Notes: generated by a model from the letters alone, not told the origin. Shown: positions 1-7,319, numbered from the stretch's first letter. The stretch: 49,005 nt of DNA from Christensenellaceae bacterium (GCA_022510815.1 JAFLST010000022.1:1-49005), one strand, 5' to 3'. Translations and numbers: made by a program.

Positions 1-54
1 ACCCTGGACACCCTGATTAAGAGTCAGGTGCTCTACCAACTGAGCTAATGGTGC
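1..54 (-). tRNA. tRNA-Lys (anticodon CTT), 3' part cut by window edge
   Basis: Read on the minus strand, the segment starts with acceptor strand GCACCAT, then a D-arm GCTC...GAGC, then an anticodon arm with stem CCTGA/TCAGG and loop CTCTTAA. The anticodon is therefore CTT, which reads the Lys codon AAG. The variable loop and the start of the T stem (CAGGG) follow before the sequence leaves the window, so the T loop, the 3' acceptor strand and any encoded CCA are not visible. A consensus promoter lies about 20 bases upstream. It may head a tRNA cluster that continues to the left. Confidence 0.95.
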
Positions 55-74
55 ACAATCAAGCAACGAAATAT

Positions 75-102
75 ATTATACACTGTTTTGCAGGGTTGTC
101 AA
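75..102 (-). promoter_or_regulatory. Sigma-A promoter for tRNA-Lys
   Basis: On the minus strand there is a perfect TTGACA (-35, 97-102) and a perfect TATAAT (-10, 75-80) separated by 16 bases. Transcription would begin near 68, about 14 bases before the mature tRNA 5' end at 54. The match to both consensus hexamers suits a highly expressed stable RNA gene. Confidence 0.85.
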
Positions 103-152
103 GAGAAAAACAGAAATTTTCGCGCAAGATGAAGGAGGCAGAGGTCGAACCC

Positions 153-181
153 TTGCATTTCCAGCGCTTTCCGATTATAAT
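153..181 (+). promoter_or_regulatory. Sigma-A promoter for ychF
   Basis: TTGCAT (153-158), a 17-base spacer and a perfect TATAAT (176-181). The start point would be near 188, giving a leader of about 30 bases before the ychF ATG at 220. The -35 region and the next bases (CTTGCATTTCCA) are identical to those of the rplS promoter at 4642-4653. Confidence 0.8.
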
Positions 182-219
182 AGATGCCGTGACTTGACAC
201 CATAAAGGAGCAATAACAG

Positions 220-1317
220 ATGAAATTAGGCGTTGTTGGTCTGCCGAACGTCGGCAAGAGCACACTGTTTAACGCGATTACCAAGGCGGGCGCGCAGGCG
301 GCGAACTATCCCTTCTGCACCATTGAGCCGAACACCGGCGTGGTCATGGTGCCGGATCAGCGGCTGGACGTGCTGGGCGAGATGTACCATCCCAAGAAGA
401 TTACGCCGACGACCATTGAGTTTGTTGATATTGCGGGCCTTGTGAAGGGCGCGAGCCGCGGCGAAGGCCTGGGCAACAAGTTCCTGAGCCATATCCGCGA
501 GGTGGACGCCATCGTTCATGTGGTGCGTTGCTTTGAGGATGAGAACATCATCCACGTCGACGGCTCCATCGACCCGGCGCGGGATATCGAGACCATCAAT
601 CTGGAGCTGATCTTTGCGGACATGGAGACTGTGCAGCGCCGCAAGGAGAGGGCGACCAAGAGCCTGCGCGGCGGCGACAAGAAGGCCGCCACTGAGGTGG
701 AGCTCTCTGACCGCCTGTACGCGCATCTGGAGAGCGGCAAGCCAGCCCGTACCTGCCCGGTGAGCGAGGAGGAGCAGGTCATTCTCGACGGCTGGTTCCT
801 GCTGACGACCAAGCCGGTCATCTATGCCGCCAACATCGCTGAGGACGACCTGAGCGCCGATCCCGCCGAGATTCCCGGCCTTGACAAGGTGATGGCGATC
901 GCTGCCGAGGAAAACGCCGAGGTGCTGGTGATTTCTGCTGCCATCGAGGAGGAAATCGCCCAGATGGAGCCCGATGAGAAAGCGGAGTTCCTCGAGGAGC
1001 TGGGCATCGGCCAGTCCGGTCTGGACAGGCTGATCACCGCCTGCTACCGTCTGCTGGGCCTCATCTCCTTCCTGACGGCGGGCGAGGACGAGTGCCGCGC
1101 GTGGACCATCGTCAAGGGCATGAAGGCCCCGCAGGCTGCTGGCAAGATTCATACCGATTTTGAGAAGGGCTTCATCCGCGCGGAGATCGTGCCCTTTGAC
1201 ACCCTGCAGGAGCTGGGTTCCATGGCGGCCTGCCGCGAGAAGGGCCTCGTGCGCTCAGAGGGCAAGGACTATGTGATGAAGGACGGCGACATCACGCTCT
1301 TCCGCTTCAACGTCTGA
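220..1317 (+). CDS. ychF: Redox-regulated ATPase YchF (Obg-like ATPase 1)
   Basis: This is a universally conserved P-loop protein of the Obg family that hydrolyses ATP rather than GTP and binds ribosomes; in other bacteria it affects translation and oxidative stress responses. The Walker A motif GLPNVGKST is at residues 7-15, a switch-type [10 protein letters not shown] follows near residue 70, and the C-terminal third is the TGS domain ([13 protein letters not shown] through the terminal ITLFRFNV). At 365 residues it has the usual family length. The ATG at 220 follows AAAGGAG with good spacing. It starts a run of plus-strand genes and has its own strong promoter. Identification is secure. 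Confidence 0.98.
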   Translation: MKLGVVGLPNVGKSTLFNAITKAGAQAANYPFCTIEPNTGVVMVPDQRLDVLGEMYHPKKITPTTIEFVDIAGLVKGASRGEGLGNKFLSHIREVDAIVHVVRCFEDENIIHVDGSIDPARDIETINLELIFADMETVQRRKERATKSLRGGDKKAATEVELSDRLYAHLESGKPARTCPVSEEEQVILDGWFLLTTKPVIYAANIAEDDLSADPAEIPGLDKVMAIAAEENAEVLVISAAIEEEIAQMEPDEKAEFLEELGIGQSGLDRLITACYRLLGLISFLTAGEDECRAWTIVKGMKAPQAAGKIHTDFEKGFIRAEIVPFDTLQELGSMAACREKGLVRSEGKDYVMKDGDITLFRFNV

Positions 1318-1341
1318 TGCTGTCATGAAAGGAGACGGACC

Positions 1342-2352
1342 ATGAGCCGCCTTTCCTACTTTTTCAAGAGGCTGGTCAGGATGGACTGGCAGGCCATGTG
1401 GCGCACGACGGCGCTGCTGAAGGAACGCTCCGGCAAATCCCGGCTGTGGCTGCTCTGCGATATGCTGAAGTGCGCCATCCGCTATAACGCGGGCTATGTG
1501 GACTACAAGATCGCCCAGATGTACAAGCTGAGCGACGCCCAGCGCCGCACGGTCATCACCCGCGGCGTGTCCAACAGCATCGTCCGCCGCATGAACAACA
1601 AGGCCTACTGGCATTTCTTTGATGACAAGACCCAGTTCAATGAGCTGTTTAAGGACTACATTCCGCGCAAGTGGCTGCTGATCAACGAGCAGACGAGCGC
1701 TGATGATCTTGCAGCCATGACGCAAGGTCAGACTCAGCTCATCGGCAAGCCTCTGGAGGGCTCCAGCGGGCAGGGGATTGAGCGATTCACGGACAAGGAC
1801 TGGGCGGAAGGCACGGAGGCTTTTCTGCGCCTGCTGCGGGAGAAGAACATCGGCATCCTTGAGGAGATCGTCCGCCAGCATCCGAAGATGGCGTCCCTGT
1901 GTGAGACGTCGGTCAATACCTGCCGTATTGCCACCCTGCTGGGTGACAAGCAGCAGGGCATCGTCTACGCGTTCCTGCGCATCGGCAACGGCAAGGTGGT
2001 CGACAACGTGGACTGCGGCGGCATGGCGGCTCGCATTGACCTTGAAACGGGCACGCTGCTGACGGTCGGCGCGGACAAGCAGGGCAATACCTTCACCCAT
2101 CATCCCAAGACGGGTACGCCTATTGTGGGCTTCACCATCCCGTACTGGGAGGAGGCCAAGGCCATGTGCATGGAGGCGGCCCAGAAGGTGCCCCAGATGC
2201 GCTTTGTGGCGTGGGACGTGGCCATCACGCCGGATGGTCCGACCTTCATCGAGGGCAACTCGTTCCCCAGCCACGCCATCCCGCAGTTTGCCGCTCACTA
2301 TCCTGACGGAATCGGCATCCTTCCGGAGTTTGAGAAGTTCATTGATTTATGA
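1342..2352 (+). CDS. Sugar-transfer-associated ATP-grasp protein
   Basis: The 336-residue protein resembles the ATP-grasp subgroup named for its association with sugar-transfer and polysaccharide loci. Members are predicted ATP-dependent carboxylate-amine or peptide ligases with unproven substrates. Typical features are a basic helical N-terminus with no signal peptide, the ATP-binding loop KPLEGSSGQGIERF near residue 140, and a C-terminal metal/ATP motif FIEGNSFPSHAIPQ near residue 310. The ATG is preceded by GAAAGGAGA. It lies 24 bases after ychF and 47 before a DUF2441-like gene, and no polysaccharide genes are near, so its substrate cannot be read from context. The family call is firm; the reaction is inference. 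Confidence 0.8.
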   Translation: MSRLSYFFKRLVRMDWQAMWRTTALLKERSGKSRLWLLCDMLKCAIRYNAGYVDYKIAQMYKLSDAQRRTVITRGVSNSIVRRMNNKAYWHFFDDKTQFNELFKDYIPRKWLLINEQTSADDLAAMTQGQTQLIGKPLEGSSGQGIERFTDKDWAEGTEAFLRLLREKNIGILEEIVRQHPKMASLCETSVNTCRIATLLGDKQQGIVYAFLRIGNGKVVDNVDCGGMAARIDLETGTLLTVGADKQGNTFTHHPKTGTPIVGFTIPYWEEAKAMCMEAAQKVPQMRFVAWDVAITPDGPTFIEGNSFPSHAIPQFAAHYPDGIGILPEFEKFIDL

Positions 2353-2358
2353 CAATGG

Positions 2359-2377
2359 CCCGGCTGATATGGCCGGG
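2359..2377 (+). other. GC-rich hairpin between two genes
   Basis: CCCGGC (2359-2364) pairs with GCCGGG (2372-2377) around a 7-base loop. Only a broken T-rich stretch follows, so this is at best a weak terminator or an RNA-stability hairpin between the ATP-grasp gene and the downstream gene. Confidence 0.4.
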
Positions 2378-2399
2378 TTGCTTTACGGAGAAGAATAAT

Positions 2400-2942
2400 A
2401 TGTTTACTGCATATCATGTGGTGACGGACAGGCCCATGAAGGTCGGTCAGGTCATCCGTTTTGATGAGGAGAATCACAGCGGCGTCTGGCAGCGGGTCAT
2501 GGACAAGCTGCCGCTGGTCGAGGATATTCTGGCGCATCCGGAGCGCTATCCGGAGCCGCTGGATCATCATACTGACGTGGCCCTGCGTGAGCTGGCGCTG
2601 GAGCAGGTGCGGCGGGAGAAGTATCCGCAGTATCCGTCCCGGATGGCTTGTCTCTATACCTCCGAGCTGCTCGAGAACGCGGAGTGCTGGGCGCAGTGGT
2701 TCACCGACTGGGGTAGGCCGACCTATTCCATTGTCAAGCTGGGCATTGAGGGCCGCTGCTTTGTCGGCAACGCCAACCTCTGCTTCGACGGCACCCCTGA
2801 TCAGGCGGAGAATCTGCGGCTGGCGGATCGGTACTGGCGCGTCGACAATTCTGAAGAAACAGAGCGGCCGATTCCTGAAATGCTGGTCGACGGAGAGATC
2901 ACGGTGCTCGAGATCATCCGCGAAGTGAACGGAAATCTGTAA
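2400..2942 (+). CDS. DUF2441-like protein of unknown function
   Basis: This 180-residue soluble protein opens with FTAYHVVTDRPMKVGQVI and FDEENHSGVW, the pattern I associate with the DUF2441 family (a recollection, not a search). No function is established for that family. It has no signal peptide or membrane segment, is acidic, and contains GIEGRCFVGNANLCFDG near residue 120. ATG 2400 is preferred because ACGGAG lies 10 bases upstream; an in-frame ATG further upstream would fall inside the hairpin between the genes. It is probably co-transcribed with the ATP-grasp gene. A sigma-A promoter begins just after its stop, so the next gene is a separate unit. Confidence 0.7.
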   Translation: MFTAYHVVTDRPMKVGQVIRFDEENHSGVWQRVMDKLPLVEDILAHPERYPEPLDHHTDVALRELALEQVRREKYPQYPSRMACLYTSELLENAECWAQWFTDWGRPTYSIVKLGIEGRCFVGNANLCFDGTPDQAENLRLADRYWRVDNSEETERPIPEMLVDGEITVLEIIREVNGNL

Positions 2943-2959
2943 ACATTTGCCGATGCCCC

Positions 2960-2988
2960 TTGCAAAGCGCATTGGACAAGAGTAGAAT
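2960..2988 (+). promoter_or_regulatory. Sigma-A promoter for the secreted-protein gene
   Basis: TTGCAA (2960-2965), a 17-base spacer and TAGAAT (2983-2988). Transcription would start near 2995, about 20 bases before the ATG at 3016. Just upstream is ACATTTGCCGAT, a 12-base word that also occurs directly before the feo promoter (42518-42529). Confidence 0.7.
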
Positions 2989-3015
2989 GGTGGGACAGGA
3001 AGGGGTGATGTGACC

Positions 3016-3834
3016 ATGGCGAGACGGCTGCTGATTCTGCTGACCGCACTGCTATTGTGCTGCCCGGCGCTGGCCGAGGAAACGCAGCCGCAGGAAGTCG
3101 AATGGTCCTTCGTTGAAGAAGTCATGCTGGATGACGACAACAACGTGGTTCCCTTGGAGGAAGACACCCCGCCGGTCGAGGAAGAACCTGTCGTGGAACT
3201 CACGGCCCGAGACGATTTCATCAACCGCATCATCGCGCTGGGTGAGCAGCTGTACAAGAAAGCTGACGGCAAATCACAGCGCGCGCATTATTCCGGCGAT
3301 ATCTACGTCTGCAAGAACTTCACGACCTATCTTTTCCGGGAAAATCGCGACAGCTTCCGCATGGCGGAATATCCGGATGTGCAGCTCAAGATTCCAAACA
3401 ACCTGCCCAAGGATAAGTGCCGCCCCTACAGCTACGGCATCCTGTGGGAGGATGTTGCTGCCAGCGAGGGCAACCCCTTCTATGTGGCAGCGAGCTTCCG
3501 CTATGATACGAACCTGAGTCACGCTGAGAATCTCGAGCTGGCCTGCGAATTCATGCGTCAGGCGCAGCGGGGCGATTTCTTCCAGATGTCTGCGGACTAT
3601 GAGTATGGCGTAGGCGCTCACAGCGCGATTATGCTCTCTTATGACCCGGAGAACGATGAGATTCACTGGATGGACTCCAACATGCGCGGCGGCAAGCGGG
3701 ATGGCATTCGCTACGGGCTGGTGCAGTTCGACGAGGTGAAGTCCGTGGAGTGGTGGGCTTCGACCTTCTGCCACAAGACCCGCGGCGCGACGCTGTACCG
3801 TCTGCGAGACGACATCATCTATGCGGGGGATTGA
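3016..3834 (+). CDS. Secreted cysteine-peptidase-like protein
   Basis: Residues 1-20 form a signal peptide (basic MARR, a leucine-rich core, then ALAEE), followed by an acidic linker rich in Glu and Asp to about residue 65. The globular part carries a possible papain/NlpC/CHAP-like triad in order: Cys in VCKNFTTYLF, His in GVGAHSAIML, and Asp/Asn in WMDSNM. I do not recognise a named family, so peptidase or amidase activity is inference. ATG 3016 is chosen over a GTG at 3010 because the Shine-Dalgarno AAGGGGTGAT ends right at the GTG and is well spaced only for the ATG. The next gene starts 5 bases after its stop, so the two are translationally linked. Confidence 0.6.
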   Translation: MARRLLILLTALLLCCPALAEETQPQEVEWSFVEEVMLDDDNNVVPLEEDTPPVEEEPVVELTARDDFINRIIALGEQLYKKADGKSQRAHYSGDIYVCKNFTTYLFRENRDSFRMAEYPDVQLKIPNNLPKDKCRPYSYGILWEDVAASEGNPFYVAASFRYDTNLSHAENLELACEFMRQAQRGDFFQMSADYEYGVGAHSAIMLSYDPENDEIHWMDSNMRGGKRDGIRYGLVQFDEVKSVEWWASTFCHKTRGATLYRLRDDIIYAGD

Positions 3835-3839
3835 CAGTC

Positions 3840-4634
3840 ATGGACTTCGGCATGCCCTTTTTGCTGGAAAACAATAGTCTTGAGGAATGCGCGGCGCTTT
3901 GTCAGCGGCTGCGCCTTTCTTTCGTGGAGCTGAATGCGAACTTCCCGGCATGTCAGAACCTGCGGGCTGATATGCTGCGCAAGCTGGCCGGACAATATGG
4001 GCTGTACTTTACGCTTCACCTTGAAGAGGAGAGTGATCCCTTCGCATTCAATGGGCGCGTCCGGGATGCGTGGCTGCGGACCGTTCATGATGCGATTGTG
4101 CTGGCAAAGGATGCGGGCATTCCGCTCATCAACATGCACCTGCCCAAGGGCGTGTACATCACGCTGCCGGACAGACGAGTTTTTCTCTACAACAGCTATG
4201 CAGGAGAATATCGCCGGGCATTGTTGGAGTTTCGTCAGATGATTGAATCGGAGATTGGCGACAGTGTTTTGCGCCTGTGCGTTGAAAACACCGGTGGCTT
4301 TGCGCCCCATGAGCAGGACGCGCTGGAACTGCTGCTGGAGTTGCCAGTTTTTGGCTTAACGCTGGACATTGGTCATAGTCACGGTGCCGGCAACGTGGAT
4401 ATTCCATTTTATGAGAAGCATATGGACAGGCTCATGCACATGCACGGCCATGATGCGCTGGGAAAAAAGAATCACCTCGCGCTGGGCGACGGTGAAATCG
4501 ACCTGCCGGGGCGCTTTGCGTGGGCCGCGAAAAGCGGAGCACGGGTGGTGCTGGAGACCAAAACCATTGCCGCGCTGGAGACGAGCGTGAGCCGACTGCC
4601 GGAAATTCTTGCGCGGATGGGTGAAAAAGTGTAA
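3840..4634 (+). CDS. Xylose-isomerase-like TIM-barrel protein (sugar phosphate isomerase/epimerase family)
   Basis: The 264 residues fit the AP-endonuclease-2/xylose-isomerase-like TIM barrel. Metal ligands typical of the family are visible in order: His in FTLHLEEE, His in INMHLPKG, Glu in LCVENTGG, Asp and His in TLDIGHSHG, His in MHMHGHDA, His in KNHLALGDGEID, and Glu in VVLETK near the end. Family members are sugar or inositol isomerases and epimerases, or endonuclease IV-like repair enzymes; the GDGEID motif is common in the isomerases. The start ATG is 5 bases past the upstream stop. The substrate is unknown and the secreted neighbour gives no clear clue. Confidence 0.8.
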   Translation: MDFGMPFLLENNSLEECAALCQRLRLSFVELNANFPACQNLRADMLRKLAGQYGLYFTLHLEEESDPFAFNGRVRDAWLRTVHDAIVLAKDAGIPLINMHLPKGVYITLPDRRVFLYNSYAGEYRRALLEFRQMIESEIGDSVLRLCVENTGGFAPHEQDALELLLELPVFGLTLDIGHSHGAGNVDIPFYEKHMDRLMHMHGHDALGKKNHLALGDGEIDLPGRFAWAAKSGARVVLETKTIAALETSVSRLPEILARMGEKV

Positions 4635-4642
4635 GAAAGCTC

Positions 4643-4672
4643 TTGCATTTCCAAGTCCGGTTATGGTATAAT
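4643..4672 (+). promoter_or_regulatory. Sigma-A promoter for rplS
   Basis: TTGCAT (4643-4648), an 18-base spacer and a perfect TATAAT (4667-4672). Transcription would start near 4679-4680, leaving a structured leader of about 87 bases. The promoter shares CTTGCATTTCCA and the TATAATAG discriminator with the ychF promoter. Confidence 0.8.
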
Positions 4673-4679
4673 AGCTGTC

Positions 4680-4766
4680 GGTTATGAAACGGACGGTCCG
4701 CTGCCCGGGGACTCCGAACTCATGCGGAGCCGGGTACGAACGTCTATGTGGGAAGGAGGCACCAAC
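4680..4766 (+). promoter_or_regulatory. Structured rplS leader (L19 leader-like)
   Basis: The leader can fold into an outer helix GGACG (4691-4695) with CGTCT (4741-4745), enclosing stacked helices CCCGG (4704-4708) with CCGGG (4730-4734) and CTCCG (4712-4716) with CGGAG (4725-4729) around an 8-base loop. A competing small hairpin GGAC/GTCC (4691-4699) would disrupt the outer helix. Position and shape fit the autoregulatory L19 leader known from Firmicutes, where L19 protein binds its own mRNA. Assignment to that RNA family is from memory and is not a covariance-model hit. Confidence 0.55.
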
Positions 4767-5117
4767 ATGAGCGAGATTATCCGTTCCATCGAGCAGGCGC
4801 AGCTTCGCAAGGACATGCCCGCCATCGCCATCGGCGATACCGTGCGCGTCTGGGTGAAGGTTGTTGAAGGCAACCGCGAGCGTCTGCAGGCTTTCGAGGG
4901 CACCGTCATCGCCAAGCGCAACGGCAGCGTGCGCGAAACCTTCACGGTTCGCCGCGTGTCCTACGGCATTGGCGTCGAGCGCACGTTCCCGATCCATTCT
5001 CCCCGCGTTGATCGCGTCGAGATCATCCGTCACGGCAAGGTCCGTCGGGCGAAGCTGTACTACCTGCGTTCTCTGCAGGGCAAGGCGGCCAAGATCAAGG
5101 AAATCAAGCGCATCTGA
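4767..5117 (+). CDS. rplS: 50S ribosomal protein L19
   Basis: The 116-residue protein has the standard L19 layout: N-terminal helix ([13 protein letters not shown]), the beta domain with [19 protein letters not shown] and [20 protein letters not shown], and the basic C-terminus [21 protein letters not shown]. It binds 23S rRNA at the interface with the 30S subunit. ATG 4767 is chosen because GGAAGGAGG lies 7 bases upstream; an earlier in-frame ATG at 4722 falls inside the leader hairpin. Expression is probably controlled by the leader. In many Firmicutes rplS ends a rimM-trmD-rplS operon; here it is alone between a TIM-barrel gene and a terminator. Confidence 0.98.
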   Translation: MSEIIRSIEQAQLRKDMPAIAIGDTVRVWVKVVEGNRERLQAFEGTVIAKRNGSVRETFTVRRVSYGIGVERTFPIHSPRVDRVEIIRHGKVRRAKLYYLRSLQGKAAKIKEIKRI

Positions 5118-5131
5118 TGATACCATCAAAG

Positions 5132-5160
5132 AAGCGACCCCATTTCGGGGCCGCTTTTTT
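5132..5160 (+). terminator. Intrinsic terminator after rplS
   Basis: AAGCG-a-CCCC pairs with GGGG-c-CGCTT (one internal mismatch) around the loop ATTTC, followed by six Ts (5155-5160). It lies 15 bases after the rplS stop and 5 bases before the end of the convergent minus-strand operon, for which it has only a short A-rich left flank. Confidence 0.88.
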
Positions 5161-5164
5161 GATG

Positions 5165-6001
5165 TCACGGGATTTTCAGATCGTAGGTGAACGGTATGCA
5201 TACGCCGCTGTCGTCCGGCAGGAAAACGGTCGCTGATGCTTCGGAGGGAAGGAGGTTGATTGCGGTTCGACGAACGGAGCCGTCGATGAGATGCTCCTCC
5301 AGCAGCACCCATGCTGCGGCGGAGGAGACTGCAATATCAGCGCTTTCGCCAAGCGTCTGGCGGCGCAGCTCCACGTTGTTTGCATCCATTTCAATTAGCT
5401 CGATCGAGGAAGCAGGAATGACTGCCTTGACATTCAACTCTGCGAACACGCTTTCACTGATCTCCTGTGCGCCGCTCTTTATACGGCTGTCCTGCGAGAC
5501 GGAGAGTGTCAGCCCATTCAGATTGCCGGTGTATTTGCCCATGCTGTTTTCCTCAACAGCGTACAGCGTGCCGTCGCTGCGCTGGTAGACGTTTTCCAGA
5601 CTCAGAATGGGCTCTTCCGGAAGCATCTGTTCATAGACGTACAGCGTTCCGGAAATGGAATAGGAAATAGCGCTGTTCGCGGGATCTTCATCGGACAGAT
5701 CGCCATCTGTAGAATGCTTATACCCCAGATGAATATCCACGAAATGATCGTCGATCTGCGAATCAGTGAGAAGTGCGCCATCGTTGTCAAAATCATGAAA
5801 GATCGCCAACAGATAGCCGTCAGGTTCGTGAGGCTCCAGACGAGACTCTGTATATTCTGACCATTCCTTCATTAGCACAACGTTTAAGCCGACAAAGCGG
5901 TCATTTGATGCGGTGACGTCTTCCAAAGCCAATTGGCAGCCGCTCAACAGCAGGACAACAGCCGCTATCATCGCGAGGAGCAGATAGTTATTCTTCTTCA
6001 T
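5165..6001 (-). CDS. Predicted lipoprotein, last gene of a DUF2975-like/XRE operon
   Basis: The N-terminus is a lipoprotein signal: MKKNN, a hydrophobic stretch, then the lipobox LLSGC with the lipidated Cys near residue 22. The mature part of about 256 residues has a DFDNDGALLTDSQIDDHFVD segment and no domain I recognise; it is predicted to be beta-rich and anchored outside the membrane. ATG 6001 has TGGAGGAAT upstream and overlaps the end of the regulator gene by 14 bases, so translational coupling is likely. Longer in-frame starts lie inside the regulator gene. Co-transcription with the membrane protein suggests a small envelope-linked module; its function is unknown. Confidence 0.7.
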   Translation of the reverse strand: MKKNNYLLLAMIAAVVLLLSGCQLALEDVTASNDRFVGLNVVLMKEWSEYTESRLEPHEPDGYLLAIFHDFDNDGALLTDSQIDDHFVDIHLGYKHSTDGDLSDEDPANSAISYSISGTLYVYEQMLPEEPILSLENVYQRSDGTLYAVEENSMGKYTGNLNGLTLSVSQDSRIKSGAQEISESVFAELNVKAVIPASSIELIEMDANNVELRRQTLGESADIAVSSAAAWVLLEEHLIDGSVRRTAINLLPSEASATVFLPDDSGVCIPFTYDLKIP

Positions 6002-6221
6002 CGTCCGATTCCTCCAGTTCTCCATCAAAGGATAGTATATCGCCAACGTCGCAGTTCAGAAAGTAACAGATGCGGTTTAGCGTCGTGAAGCGCACGCCCT
6101 TGGCGCGACCGCTGCGCAGGATGGACATGTTGGCTTCGGTGATGCCCACCTGCTCACAGAGCTGTTTGGATGTCATGGCGCGCGCTTTCAGTAGTTTGTC
6201 AAGTCGGACTTGAATTCCCAT
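5988..6221 (-). CDS. Small Cro/C1-type (XRE, YozG-like) regulator
   Basis: The 77-residue protein is a single helix-turn-helix domain: the recognition region is SKQLCEQVGITEANMSILRSGRAKGVRFTTLNRIC (residues about 18-52, read in two parts), ending CDVGDILSF, with a very acidic tail. This is the compact Cro/C1 type often found next to DUF2975 membrane proteins in Firmicutes. ATG 6221 follows AAAGGGA. It lies 12 bases after the membrane protein gene and overlaps the lipoprotein gene. It is the natural candidate to bind the two identical palindromes at 7152-7211, which would make the operon autoregulated; that link is inference from context. Confidence 0.85.
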   Translation of the reverse strand: MGIQVRLDKLLKARAMTSKQLCEQVGITEANMSILRSGRAKGVRFTTLNRICYFLNCDVGDILSFDGELEESDDEEE

Positions 6222-6233
6222 AAGCTGTCCCTT

Positions 6234-7133
6234 TCAAATCATCAGGTCGTTGTCATGTTTGACCCGGCAGGCAGCAGCCATACAGCGGGCAATCAGCAGC
6301 GTGCCGCAGGAGAGGGTCATCTCCGTCAGCAGGAGGTCAATCGACAGGTCGATGTCCGACAGCCAACGTCCCATGAGCAGCATCAGCACATTCCGCGCAG
6401 CAAGGGAGCAAACCGAGGCGATCAGCGCCCACCGGGCACGCCCGGCCAGCAGCAGAGCCTGACGCTCGCTTTCGGCATGGAACCAGCCGTTCTTCTCCAT
6501 GACTGTCAGAAGCGCCAGAGCGCTATCCAGCAGCAACAGCCAGAAGATATCAGCAGTCATCGAGGCTGCTAAACACGGAATAGCGGCAGGCTGCGAATAC
6601 GCGGCAAACAGGGAACAGCCCATGCAAAGGGCGGTAAAAAGCATGGTGGCGAACAACAGGGCGCGCATCCAGAAGATCAGTTTTCCGTCCGTCAGGCTGC
6701 CGACCCAGCGCATCGTGACGCAGGCGGCCAGCAGCGAAAGCGCCGCGTACATTGGCAGAATCGCGGCCCATTTGGTCAGCGTGTTGCCTGAAATGAACGG
6801 GGGAAGGAAAAACGTCGCGAGCGATGGATTGATAAGGAAATATAGCCCAGCGAACAGGCACAGCCCGGTCACGGGCCAGAGGAAATCACTGGACTGCTTA
6901 CGCTTGCGGCGTGCCAAGAGAATATAAACCATCGGAAGCAGTGAAACGGCTATGCAGATCGACCATGCGGCGATGTTGCCTGCGGTGCCGGTAAGCGATA
7001 GCGCCCGGAGCTGCTGCCCGATCAAAAGAATGCCGTTGTTGAATGCTAACAGTGGTTTGCCAGACTTGATAGGCGCTGCGGCTGCCGCTCCCACGGCAAG
7101 GGCGGTGATGACGCCACACCAGTGCTTCTTCAT
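6234..7133 (-). CDS. DUF2975-like multi-pass membrane protein
   Basis: The 299-residue protein has about seven or eight hydrophobic segments, including the N-terminal GVITALAVGAAAAAP and the LLPMVYILLA region. The last 70 residues (ARWALIASVCSLAARNVLMLL, then a DIDLSIDLLLTE segment, ending KHDNDLMI) resemble the C-terminal part of DUF2975 proteins, which also end in a short D/E-N-D-L motif. The N-terminal part is longer than usual for DUF2975 (commonly about 160-200 residues). ATG 7133 is chosen because AAGGAG lies 9 bases upstream; a TTG at 7142 would abut the ribosome site. First gene of the operon under the promoter at 7179-7207. Function unknown. Confidence 0.65.
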   Translation of the reverse strand: MKKHWCGVITALAVGAAAAAPIKSGKPLLAFNNGILLIGQQLRALSLTGTAGNIAAWSICIAVSLLPMVYILLARRKRKQSSDFLWPVTGLCLFAGLYFLINPSLATFFLPPFISGNTLTKWAAILPMYAALSLLAACVTMRWVGSLTDGKLIFWMRALLFATMLFTALCMGCSLFAAYSQPAAIPCLAASMTADIFWLLLLDSALALLTVMEKNGWFHAESERQALLLAGRARWALIASVCSLAARNVLMLLMGRWLSDIDLSIDLLLTEMTLSCGTLLIARCMAAACRVKHDNDLMI

Positions 7134-7151
7134 GATTCTCAACTCCTTGAA

Positions 7152-7168
7152 TTATTGTTTTTCAATAA
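7152..7168. promoter_or_regulatory. Palindromic operator 1 (leader region)
   Basis: TTATTG-TTTTT-CAATAA is a perfect 6-base inverted repeat with a 5-base centre. It lies between the -10 box and the ribosome site of the membrane-protein gene. Its arms are identical to those of operator 2, with centres 42 bases apart, close to four helical turns, so dimers bound at both would lie on the same DNA face. Confidence 0.75.
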
Positions 7169-7178
7169 GACAAGCTGA

Positions 7179-7207
7179 ATTATAACATGTGGATTATTGT
7201 TTGTCAA
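7179..7207 (-). promoter_or_regulatory. Consensus sigma-A promoter of the DUF2975-like/XRE/lipoprotein operon
   Basis: TTGACA (7202-7207) and TATAAT (7179-7184), both perfect on the minus strand, are separated by exactly 17 bases. Such a strong unregulated promoter would be unusual for a membrane protein operon, which fits tight repression through the two flanking palindromes. Confidence 0.88.
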
Positions 7208-7211
7208 TAAT
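7193..7211. promoter_or_regulatory. Palindromic operator 2 (overlaps -35 box)
   Basis: ATTATTG-TTTGT-CAATAAT is a perfect 7-base inverted repeat with a 5-base centre. The minus-strand -35 hexamer TTGACA (7202-7207) lies inside it, so a bound repressor would block RNA polymerase directly. The likely ligand is the small XRE regulator of the same operon. Confidence 0.8.
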
Positions 7212-7256
7212 TCTGACAACTTTTTTACACAGCGGCTTGACAGCGCCTCTGCGCGT

Positions 7257-7286
7257 GGCATAATCCGGTGCCTTGTCCCATAGACA
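7257..7286 (+). promoter_or_regulatory. Sigma-E-type promoter candidate for spoIVA
   Basis: GGCATAAT (7257-7264) matches seven of eight positions of the sigma-E -35 consensus GKCATATT; 14 bases later CATAGACA (7279-7286) matches six of eight positions of CATACAHT. The spacing lies in the accepted 13-15 range and the start would fall about 25 bases before the spoIVA ATG. spoIVA is sigma-E dependent in Bacillus subtilis. A rival sigma-A reading, TTGACA (7237-7242) with CATAAT (7259-7264) at 16 bases, exists in the same stretch. Confidence 0.55.
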
Positions 7287-7319
7287 TGTTGCAGGCATGA
7301 CGCATGAGGAGGGACATCC

